DNA from: Planoprotostelium fungivorum
Lineage: Eukaryota > Evosea > Variosea > Cavosteliida > Cavosteliaceae
Direction: 5' to 3'
Assembly: GCA_003024175.1 (NCBI GenBank)
Contig: MDYQ01000007.1
Span: 62,001-126,000, forward strand
Length of the DNA: 64,000 nucleotides
Part shown: positions 1 through 10,061 of the stretch, piece after piece
Layout of the letters: the number at the start of each line of letters is the position of its first letter
Position numbering within the stretch: position 1 is the stretch's first letter
Made by a program: the position numbers and the translations under genes
The notes under the pieces: generated by a model
Database searches by the model: none
Told to the model about the DNA's origin: nothing
Seen by the model: the letters and a program-made list of their open reading frames with translations, nothing else

Positions 1-3000
1 GGAGAAGATAAGGAAAGGAGATGTGAAAAGTAAAACAAGATCTCACGTCTTCCGTTTCATCTGATAGACCGAGATCTCTCCTCAGCTCTGCAGTCAACCT
101 CTCCGTGTACTTCTTTCCCACCACACAAGCCACCACCAGAAAGTTCCACGTGAAATAGTGATCTCTCATCTTCAATTTACACAGATAGTCCAGTGCCGCC
201 CTCACAGCTGATCTCTGTCAGCTCTTCTTCCTCTCTCCACTCACCTTCGAATGTATCGGATACGGAAGACGTGTGAAACTTTCCGTCTTCGATCTGTGCA
301 CTCTTCTGTGGAGTATCAAAGTTAACCTTCGTCTATTCGACAATGAAGAAAATAAGACACCTTGTCTAATTCTAAAGCACCTTCCATCCAGGCGTTCAGC
401 TTGATGGCGATCTCTTTCAACCACGTCATGACGAAAGGAACGAACATGTTCTCCAGCTCATTCGTCTTGTCCACCTATCCTTCTTCACTCCCCCTTTTAC
501 GAGGGTGACTCACCTTCTCTTCGTCTGTTACTTTAACCAATTTCAGCATCCTCCTGACTTTGACGTACACCCCGAGAGAATCGGTAGAGTTCTCCTCCGC
601 ACACAGCAATTTGACTTCCTTCCAGATTAAATCCAAATAAATCTTCGTCGTCGTCTCCTCTACGTGAACGGCTCTACATCGTCAATCGAAATCTTCCACA
701 TCGACACGACTCACTCTGGAAAAGAAGGAGAGAAGAGAGACTCTTCTTTCATCTCCTGAACGGTTCGGTCGGCGAGTAGATCGAATTGAGCCACGGTTAA
801 CGATTTCCTCGAAGCTTTCGGTACGATTGATTTGTGGCGCTGGAGGTGGGGTAATATTCCATTGTGTTGTAAGAGTTGAATGTGTTCTTCTCCTTCTTCT
901 TCCAGCTTCTCTGCTTCCTCTGTGAACTTTTGAAATTTCGTCCTGCTGCTGTCCTGAAGTGAAGATAAGGACAAGGAAGAGAGGAAGTGAAATTGACCTG
1001 CAGAAACGATCTGATCTTACTGATGGCCAAGTTCTCGGCGTTATTACACAGTAGATACACGATCTTACTCAAACTTTCGACGCTTTTCTTCGGTTTGTTC
1101 TGCATCGTTCAGTCAAACATAGAATCACCTTCACTCACCTGAGGGAAGAGTTCGACACGTCTACGAATAGCATCGGCCACTTGTATCCACATCTTCCTGC
1201 AGATGCTGCGGTACAGTGTAGTCTGCAGACGTTATTTCTTCCATCGGTCTCTCGCTCGTGTCTCTATTCTACTCTCACCTCGAATCTCGTGACGGGAGCT
1301 TTATCTCTACGCAAGGAGATCTGTTCGAGGTGTCTCCTGATCTGGTCCAACAGGAACAAGAAGGAATCTTCCAAGAAATAGAGCTTACTGAGAGGATGAG
1401 ACGATGAAAGAAAATCGAGATCATCGTGATTCACCTCAATTGACAGAAGAGCCATCCGACACCGAATCGACCAGAATATTCTTCTAAGAAAGAGAGGAAC
1501 CCCTTGAAGATCTTCATCTGACCCATTCCAGTGGAATCTGGTGACGTCAGATGACGTCATCGATGACTTGATACCTGTGGTCGATTCTTTCTTCATCAAG
1601 TGGATGATGTGTTCGGACAGTGCTCGACACAGGTTGAAAAAGTGACGATTGTGGTTGATCAACCCACTGCTGAAGAAAGAGTTCTCCTCAACGGGTTCGA
1701 TGTCGTTATCTCCCTCTCCCTGATTCAGATCAGACCACATCGTAGATGAATGATATCAGAAATCATATAGTGATGTTGCGTAGATCGATGGGGTGAATCA
1801 CATCGACGAGAGGGGAAGACGCATCCAGAGTGGGTGAGCTGATGGTGGGTGTGGACGTCTCCACAACACCTGTGATCTCTCGAATGTACTGTCACTCTGT
1901 TCAGACCATCGCTTAATTTTCCCTCCACATCATCTTCACCTTTGCATAAGGATGAGTCAACCTTGTCTCTAATTTGATTCTCCCTTCCCCTGCTAACGCA
2001 TACCATTTCGTCGTGCTCTCGTGTTTCAATAGTTCCTCCTTCACAAGAGTCAATCCACACGAAAATTTAGAACGTGGTGTGTTGGATGATGATGACTGTG
2101 ATGATGTGACGTCACCATGGTGATGGTGATCGATCCCAGTGAATCATCCGGTGAGAAGATGTCTCGATCGAAGACTTGTACTACCAACTCTTCCTCTCCC
2201 GACACGACTTCTCTGCTCTCGTTCACCCCACGTTCTCTCTCTTCCCCTCACATTTCAAAATTCTCGTTCCAGATGGGATTTAAAGTGGACGATTTCGTCT
2301 TCGTTCTCGCCTCGTAAAGTCCCAATTTAATGACAACGAAGGGATCGCTTGTCTTCAGATCGGTGGCGATGAGTGATTCTGCCTCCAAAACTATTCTCTT
2401 CAGTCTCTTCTCTTCTCTTTCGTCTCACCTTTCAGATGGAGGGTGGCAAAGAAGGACGGATCCTGTTCAATGTCAACGTCTCATCGATGATGTGGAATCG
2501 TGGCATCGACGATACGTGTCTTCACATCGTCGATGGAGCACTCACGCTGGTGATGAGATTACGTTCTATATCTATGATGGTTGTTCTCTCCCTCTTCCTC
2601 CATCGATCGTATTCTGTGTTGTTCTACTCGATGTCAATCCGTCATCGATGTATCGCACCTCACTCTGAAATTTGCACGAGTGTAATAAGGATGTCTCTCT
2701 GCATTTTGGAAACGATAATTCAACTCCACGAGTAACGTCTCGATTCCCTCTCCGTTTCGATGCACTCTCTTCATCATCTGATCCAATCAATCGTTCCACC
2801 TTCTCCTCCTTCTCAGACGAAAAATAAACTCACCTCTTCGTAATCTGCATCGGATACCTGCATTGCCTCTTTAATTATCTCGGTGTTGATCAAATCTGAG
2901 AAAATGAGATGACGAGACGTTAAACATGGTAACCCACGTGTGGCATCATCGTTCACGGCGAGACTGAACTCTACGCAGTGCAGTGCAAATTCGACGGCCA

Positions 3001-4842
3001 ACTCACTCTCTCTCCCTTCTCTCACTTGAAACTTTTGTTGGTAGGTAGAGAAGGGTAGATCGGGCACCACCATCTGCTTCCTCACGGGTCGTTGCAGGTG
3101 CAATAAGGCCTGACGCCGTTCATCCGATTTCAAGTGTGACGACTCACCCCTTCAGGTATGTGATAGCTCGTCAACTGTCTGTGCAGTTCCAATCGCTTCA
3201 TTCTCCTCTCCTTCTTCTTCTCCGGTCTCTCCCAAGACAGAGTGAAACAACTCGGTTCTCTGATCTGAAAGGACTCACACAAGGAGGAGACGATGTGGTG
3301 CACTCTCTTCGTCTCATCGATTCTTCTGGCCACTGCACTCTCTGCCCCGGACAATTTGACCTGCTTTATATCAATTTCTTCGTCAGTGTATCACGCACAC
3401 CTGCACTTGGATGACTTTCTCCTTCTTCTCTTCTGGGACGATGGAAGTTGGTGCCCCGTTCACTTCTTGTGTCCCTTGAATGATCTCCCGCTCCGTCTGT
3501 TTCGTATCTCTGTCAGAGATAATACATTTACATCTTATAATACAAGTGGATAGAAGAGGGAGATATCAATTTGTATTTTGCAAGTGGATAGAAGGGATGT
3601 CACCTGTACAACGTCGAACATCTTTCCAGCGTGAACGAGTCGAGTGAAGTGGTACTTTCTACCGTCCTTTCTCCATCAGCCTTGATGACGAATGATGATG
3701 TGACATCCTACCTTCATCTTGAAAGTGAGCACCCCCTCGGGTATGAGGAGGAGGCAGCTGGTGCGCTCTAGATCGATGATGTCTGCGATAGGTAATATCC
3801 TCTTGTGTGTTCCTAACAGTGAGAAGTAACACACGTGCCTTTGTGAGAGGTAGACGTAACCGAATCGAGAAATACCATCCATGTGAAGTGCCCCCGAATA
3901 ACATCCAAAGACCTTCGTTGCATCATCACGATGAACATTGTAGAATGTGATGGTATAGAGCACGAAATGTAAAGTCGTTTGTCTATCACCTTCTCTTGAT
4001 AAGAAACGGAGGGGAACCTCTCGTGAAACTTTTTCAATGCCTTCTCCTGATCGTCATCAGAGATGATGCATCACTCTATCTCTTCACCTCTCCCTCTCTC
4101 ATGGTCTCTCTCGTCACCACCTGAAAATCACATGTGATGCAGATCTCTCCTTGTGCACTGCCTCCTTCCTTTCTGGGTTCTATGTATACATCACACACAA
4201 TACTCGAATCAAGTAGTGGGATCCTCACGAAGTGGTATCCATTTGGTCATTGTCGAATTCTCTGCTCTGATCTGGCTGACCGGGATCTGTATGATACCAA
4301 GAGAATGCTTTCCGATGAGCTCTTTGTGATAACATTTGAGAGTCAATACCGCTTCTTCTGTTCGTATAACAGGTCTGTTGATGATGAGAAAGGACGGAGA
4401 TGGAAAGACATCACATGGAAAACTTCTCGTTCCATTGAGGTTGAGAGGTCTTGTGCAGAGTCTTCGTCTTGAATTTCTCTTTTTCTAATTTGATGGACAC
4501 ATATGGGTCCACCTGTTGAATGATAGGCACATCATTTGAAGGTGAAAGAGCTCACCTTACTTTGGCTATTTGGACGATTGGGAAGATCGCGTGCGCCAGC
4601 CACTATAAAGATCAAGTCAATCTATTATCCGATTACGAGATCTCACCCAATAGATTCAAGACGTATGTATCCGTAGACGCTGATCTCTGCTGTGCCGCCT
4701 TCATCTTTGGTGAGATGGGTCCAGAATACTCTTCATCGTCTGATTGCTCTCTAGAGGATGCAGCCGAACTCGACGTCGATCCTCTCCTCGATCCCTTTGG
4801 AGAGAGCAAGGAAGAGAGCTTGGCAAAACTGCTCAACGACAT
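1..4842 (-). CDS. C2-GRAM-MUN domain protein (Munc13-related), 3' end beyond window
   Basis: Probably a membrane-binding, vesicle-tethering or priming protein. Reading from the ATG at 4842 (MSLSSFAK) there is a Ser-rich N-terminus, then a C2 domain (about 4690-4190) with AGARDLPNRP, VDPYVSIKLEKEKFKT, PQWNEKF and a late strand GKHSLGIIQIPVSQI. A GRAM/PH-like domain follows (about 4040-3600): FGCYSGALHMDGISRFGYVY, CYFSLLGTHKRILPIADI, KYHFTRLVHAGKMF. A long helical region comes next. Near the window edge is a MUN-like (MHD1) stretch: WLKEIAIKLNAWMEGALELD, then FHTSSVSDTFE and KYTERL. C2 and MUN together are typical of Munc13/BAIAP3/Munc13-4; the inserted GRAM domain is not part of the animal proteins I know. 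Introns of about 40-60 nt separate the exons. The MUN call rests on pattern resemblance. Its start lies 76 bp below the upstream gene's stop on the same strand. Confidence 0.6.
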
Positions 4843-4918
4843 GATCGAATGTGTCGTTTCGGACACACGGCTGAATGTGTTTCTCAACAAAAGAAAAAGG
4901 AGGTGTAGTCGTTACACT

Positions 4919-6228
4919 CTAACTTTTAATACTGATCATACCCGGTCTCCGTCCCTTCACTTGCTTCCTCTTCTTCATTGTCTTATCTACATTGTTCTTC
5001 TTGCCCTCCTCCTTGTCATACGTGTACTCCTCGTTGAGTTTGTTCGCCCACAATAATGTGTTGATGATCCAGAAGGCTCCCATGCCACCACCCGCGATGA
5101 ACCACAGGAGTCGAGCAACATCCCAGAACTGATGGACGGTGAATATCGATTGGACTCCCTCTGATATCCCAGATAGAACCTGCGTTCCTCAGTCTCTATC
5201 CATCACCGCATGAGATCTCACTCTCGTGGTGTATGTGTCCGTTCCGTCCTCCGAATTGGATGGTAAGATGTAGTCCAAGCTGATGAACAAGGGCAACATG
5301 AATAAAAAGACAAACTGTGAGGGTGAGTTTGCATGAGGACAAGGGGGGCTCACGAGTAGTCTCCTCTTCGTATACCGGACGAAAGGTGAGGGCTCTGGAT
5401 CTGATGAGGAGTCCTCCTGCAGGGATCGATAGTCGAATGGGCTGTAGATGGATGCATCAGAGGAGTAAGGAGAAGACCCAGAAGAGTGAGGGCTGCCCAG
5501 GGGACTTCCTGTGGTGGACGAGCAGTAGTCCGAGAGGAAAGGATCGGAGTCGACGACCGATAATGGAAGTGAAGGTAACTTCAGAGAGGGAAGGTCGACG
5601 TTAGACATGATGTTGGTGGTGCCCTGGAGCTCCTTTCCGAGGATGGAAGACAGAAACTGATCGTCTGAGACACCTCCTGTGCGGTGTCATTTCAAGTGAT
5701 TTGCAGGATGATTACCGTTGAGTCCGAAGGATAAGACCTCTTCTTCCTCTTCGGTGGGAATCATCTGAATAAAGATGCCCTGCTCTCGCAGTCGGTCCAT
5801 CTCTTGCAGTAAGAGTCTGTTCTGTCTCTGCAGACTCTTGTTTTCACTTGTCAATGTGGAGGCGACAGTTTGAAGGCGCTTGATGGTTGAGACGGCGCAT
5901 TCCAACACGGAGGCCTTGGTTGTCATTACATACTTACATTCGGGTAGCTGTGTTAAGTCATGGACTAGTCAAGTGGTATAGAGCCTCACCAGTTCTTTAA
6001 GATCCATGATTTGGACATTAATCTTCTGACGCCCTCGCTGTTCAGTAGCTTGATGTCTGTGCTGTTCAGAACGTTGCCTGAGGCATTTCTGACGGCCCAC
6101 CTTCTCTTCTTGTTCGTTCCATCGGGAACTTGGTTATCATCGTTTGATGAAGGAGAGGAACCACTCTCTGCAAACTCAGAAAGGTCGTCCGCGAAGAATG
6201 TATCTACCAGCAGTTCGCTGCTACTCAT
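4919..6228 (-). CDS. SREBP-like membrane-anchored bHLH-leucine zipper transcription factor
   Basis: A predicted ER-tethered transcription factor. The acidic N-terminus (MSSSELLVDTFFADDLSEF) leads to a bHLH basic region RHQATEQRGRQKIN with loop and helix 2 (KASVLECAVSTIKRLQ), then a leucine zipper (LTSENKSLQRQNRLLLQEMD). After a Ser/Pro-rich linker come two hydrophobic segments, FVFLFMLPLFISLDYIL and LLWFIAGGGMGAFWIINTLL, separated by a loop of about 37 residues containing TTRVLSG. This hairpin is the SREBP layout, and R-V-L-S fits the site-1 protease consensus (Arg, any, hydrophobic, any). Only about 40 basic residues follow helix 2, so the large C-terminal regulatory domain that binds SCAP in animal SREBPs is absent. 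The first intron is ambiguous: GT..AG choices of 23 or 41 nt both restore the bHLH frame. It is divergent from the kinase, with 108 bp between start codons. Confidence 0.72.
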
Positions 6229-6336
6229 TTTCTCTTGTGTGTTTTTCTCCGCGCTTGAGACCGTTTTGCTTCGGAGATTTCATATTACGTACAACATTAA
6301 AAGCTTTTTTGTGATCATCGTCGCACATTCTATGAG
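6229..6336. promoter_or_regulatory. shared divergent promoter of bHLH factor and STE20 kinase
   Basis: Only 108 bp separate the two ATGs, which read away from each other. The interval is AT-rich in the middle (ATATTACGTACAACATTAAAA) with no reading frame of its own, so both promoters and both 5' leaders must fit here or overlap the first exons. Confidence 0.5.
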
Positions 6337-9206
6337 ATGCCGGCTCAATGGTTCTTTCAGCGGAGGGCTGATAATGTGCTGACCTTGTCGGACGACTCAT
6401 TCCGGGCTGTTGTCGTTGGCACTCCGAGTGACATTACACATGCCGTTCATGTCGATCGGCAGTTACAGTGGAGTGGTTCTGGCGTCATCACAGAGTTTGC
6501 ATTGCATGAGGTCTTAGGGAAGGGGTGAGCTACTCCATTTTCCTCAGATTGCCTGATTTATTTAGGTCTTTCGGAGAAGTATTTCGCGCCACCCATAAGA
6601 CATCAGAGAAGGTAATGAGTTTTCATCTGAACAAACATCAGGAAGTTTCTGAAGATGGTAGGAGTTGGCTATCAAAGTTCTACATCAAGATGCCTCTGAT
6701 ATGAGTGGAGAAGAGGTACATCATACCGTGGATCTCCATTGATTCGAAACATAGATTCAACACGAGATCGACTTTTTGAAGAAGTTCAATCACGAGAACA
6801 TAGTACAATATTGGGGTTCTATTCTGATGAAAGATGCCTGCATATGGGTATGTAACCAAAGCTATATCCCCTGTTCTGATCAACAGATAGATCATGATGG
6901 ACTACTGTGATATGGGATCCATCGACGACATGATGAATCGCTGCGAGGAGACATTAGATCGTAAATTCATTTCTATTCTCCATCCATGCTGAACCCAATC
7001 AGTGCAAGAGACAAGATATGTAATGTACGCCACCCTGAAAGGCCTATCGTATCTCCACAATAATAACGTGAGTCCCCAGAAGATAGCGAACAACATCGAA
7101 CGACGAAACAGGTGATGCACAGAGACATTAAAGCCGGTAATATTCTGGTGGACTCCCTCGGGAACGTTAAGATCGCCGATTTTGGTGAGCCAATTTCACT
7201 CGACGAGCATCCACCACACGCATCTTGCTCATGTAACGATCAGGTGTATCAGCAGAGAACACGGGGAAGCATCAGACGATGACGGGAAGGTGAGACATCC
7301 ATCACACGATTTCAAAAGATTAACATTGTTAACAGTCCATATTGGATGGGTGAGGATGAATCGATTCCTCGACATGGATGATGAACGATGAATAGCTCCC
7401 GAGATATTAAAAATCAATCGAAAACCGTACGATGAGAAGGTGGACATTTGGTCTTTAGGTGAGAGAGTGATAGGAGACAAAGGTTGATCCTCCCATTCAG
7501 GTATCACGTGCATCGAAGTGGCTTCAGGTGCACCACCTCTCTACGATAAGAATCCGAGTCACGTGAGAAGAAGGATGAAGAGCGTGAAGAGATGACCGAA
7601 ATAGGCCATGAGAATCGTTCCCAAATTAGATGCACCGACGTTACCTTCTGATGGAGGCCAACAGTGGGATCCAAAATTAGAATCCTTCGTGAGAGAATGT
7701 CTAGTGAAAGACCCGAAAGCGAGAGGAAAAGCAGAAGAACTGTTGAATGTGGGATCTTCTTATCTCTCATCACTTACACGATCAGCACGACTTCTTCATT
7801 CACAGACCCATGGAAAACGATGCACTGAGAACAAAGATCGAAACCTGCAGGAAGATCCCCCGAAACAAGGTGAACATCAACGCCATCACACAATTCGATG
7901 TGTCATCAACAGATCATCGATTTGTACGATTGATGTCAATATCAAATCGTCGATTCACAAGATTGATGTGACGACAGAAGAGAGAATCATCTGATGGAAC
8001 GGAAGAGAGGAAGAAGACATCAGCCCCCACACGACCGAAGAAGAGAGGAAAGACGAATCGAAAGAGTGGAACTGTAGAAGACGAAGGAACGATCGTCATC
8101 ACTCCATCCAAGGAGAAGGTCACTGTCTCCATCGATTCTGAAGATGGAACGATGCTCATCCATCGAAGTGGAGAGAGTGTCATCGAGAGAGACCATGAAG
8201 ATAGCACGGTGAAGATCAACAGAGATGATGGAGAAGACAGTACAGTCAAGATCAATAGAGATGAAGAGGATAGCACGGTCAAGATCAACAGAGACGTTAA
8301 AGAAGACAGTACAGTCAGGATCCATGATCAACGAAGAGGAGAGAGTGCAAACAAGACGAATGGAAAGAAGATCACAATGGATGGAAAGAAGAAGGAGGAG
8401 ACAGTGATTGTACATAAGACAGAGTGAGTTCACACGTCGATATAAAAATAACGTCCACAGGAACAAGGGAGAAGCCAGACAGAGAGTGTCATCCAACCTC
8501 ACTCAGATGTCCACCGCAAAGACACCGAATGATAAGCAAGAGAAGACGCGAAAGAAGGCATCGATCGACGTCGATGACATGATCGGTTGGGCGATGCGAC
8601 ATCGATGGCTCATCATCGGTCTCATCATGGTGCTGTCTCTATCCTTCACGATTCCCCTGTTGTACGATTACTATTCACCGCCACCACCGCCACCACCTCC
8701 ACAAAAGTGAGAAGAAGAGAGAGGAAAGTCTGACAAAACGCAGAGACACGATGAAAGAAGTGGCTTCGACACTGTTGCACATCGCAACGTTGGGTCTCAT
8801 CAACGATCAGTCTGCACCCCCCGATGATCGATCGGCGACATCATCTTCCTCGTCTGAATCAGTGGCGTCGCGAAAACGAGCCCAGGCAGAAGCGCAAGCG
8901 AGAGAAGAGAGGAGAGAGAAACAGAAGAGGAGACAAGAGAAGGAAGCAGAAGAGAAGGAGAGGAGACAGAAAGAGGAGAAGAGACAGAGGGAAGAGAAGA
9001 GACAGAGGGAGGAGAAGGAGAGGAGACAGAGAGAAGAAGAGAAGATGCAGAGAGAGGAAAGAGAGAGGAGAGAAGAGAGACAGAAGGATGGAGGACAAGT
9101 GGTCAAGAAGAACATGTGGATGACGCGCATCATGCAAGTCACGAGTGTGGTCGTCAAGAGATTAGGAGATCTGATGATGAGATTGATGGCGGCTTTGGGG
9201 AGATAA
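6337..9206 (+). CDS. STE20/GCK-type protein kinase with acidic repeats, transmembrane segment and charged helix
   Basis: A Ser/Thr kinase. The catalytic domain lies at about 6500-7800: glycine loop GKGSFGEVF, lysine motif ELAIKVL, catalytic [11 protein letters not shown], activation segment TGSPYWMAPEIL, VDIWSLGI and a C-terminal [18 protein letters not shown], all as in MST/GCK kinases. The linker then carries at least four copies of E-D-S/G-T-V/M-x-I-N/H (about 8140-8325). The next exon encodes a hydrophobic helix, [20 protein letters not shown], followed by [11 protein letters not shown] 37-nt intron (8707-8743) joins in frame to an R/E/K-rich stretch of about 75 residues, a likely single alpha helix or coiled coil, ending in an amphipathic segment. 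No SARAH domain was recognised. The start was chosen as the first in-frame ATG, 109 bp from the divergent neighbour. Confidence 0.8.
8887..9090 (+). repeat. purine-rich (GAGAR)n coding low-complexity tract
   Basis: About 200 bp of almost pure purine, GAGAGGAGACAGA-type units, encodes the Arg/Glu/Lys helix of the kinase C-terminus. Long frames in other readings of this stretch are composition artefacts. Confidence 0.75.
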
Positions 9207-9507
9207 AGAAGAGAGAGATGATTGTATGTACAGTGGTGCGTCTATTCCTTCGTCTGTTCGATGGTAGCTGTTCGATGGTAACTGCCCGATGTAGGGATGA
9301 GGTGAAAAATCCCCTTGCATTCAGTTTTTGTTTCTCATCACGAAGTCCCATTCGATCTACATGTCGTACTTCGAGAGCCTCTGGCCGAAAATTCAGCTTG
9401 TTGACTCTCTAATTGAACTAGCAGGATATCAGCAACGAGAGAGAGATGATGCAAATCCTCACCCAGAAGATAATATGCTGTCTCATCGTGTCCAGTCTCT
9501 AAATCCT

Positions 9508-9789
9508 CTAGTTCTGTACTCTCGAATTGTCCTCCATCTTCCTCTCTCTGCTATCGTCAGTGATGTTCTTTACGTAAATGATGTTGCTCACCAGCTTTGC
9601 TTTGATGGAACTGAGGGCCTCCTTGACAACATCGGGGGACAAATAAGAAGAACTCGACTCCTCCAACTCGGCGACGCTCGGTGTCGAATCCCTCCTTCGG
9701 GCGGGTGATCGATCCATCTCATTGATCATCGCGAGCGAACTCTTCGAGTCCTCTCTCTTCTTCTTCGCCAAAGGCAGACAATTCCCCAT
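9508..9789 (-). CDS. dually acylated small protein, LAMTOR1/p18-like
   Basis: The N-terminus MGNCLPLAKKKRE has Gly2 for myristoylation, Cys4 for palmitoylation and a basic patch, which predicts anchoring to endolysosomal or plasma membrane. A helix EALSSIKAKLVSNIIYV resembles the LAMTOR1 (p18, Ragulator) segment QALLSSILAKTASNIIDV. LAMTOR1 recruits Rag GTPases and mTORC1 to lysosomes. The rest of the family is not obvious. The frame either stops at 9508, or splices at GTGAGC or GTAAAG to reach a stop at 9338 with an acidic tail (LEDLETGHDETAYY). The family name is tentative; the acylation motif is clear. Confidence 0.45.
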   Translation of the reverse strand: MGNCLPLAKKKREDSKSSLAMINEMDRSPARRRDSTPSVAELEESSSSYLSPDVVKEALSSIKAKLVSNIIYVKNITDDSRERKMEDNSRVQN

Positions 9790-9829
9790 GTCTCACAATT
9801 TTATGATGATCCACTGACCCAGCAGAGCT

Positions 9830-10061
9830 GAATCTGTAGCAATTCTCGTTCTGGAAGAATGCGGCGGTTCCTCCGGTTCGTTGAAGCGGGTCAACTTCCG
9901 CGGAAGCATTATCTTCTCCGGCATATTTTTGGTCGTCTTTGTGTGTGCTTCTGTCACGGTCTTGTGCTTTATCTGGACGGGCGCACAACTGCACGAGGAC
10001 AGTGATAGGATAATACATCAAGTGTTCAAGTGTTTTACCTATAGCATAGGACGGATGATAT
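9830..10061 (+). other. short interval with a possible one-helix membrane ORF
   Basis: Between the LAMTOR1-like gene and the double-C2 gene, the plus strand reads RVNFRGSIIFSGIFLVVFV and then CASVTVLCFIW, a convincing hydrophobic helix. It has no in-frame ATG and would need an unseen upstream exon. It overlaps the 3' end of the minus-strand gene if continued to 10138. It resembles a TMEM230-type fragment only weakly. The minus frame here is also open, so coding status is undecided. Confidence 0.25.

Noticed and set aside
8807-9157. Long antisense frames opposite the purine-rich kinase tail
   Set aside because: Leu/Ser/Phe-rich output of a GAGAR repeat read backwards; the sense frame joins upstream exons by a consensus splice.
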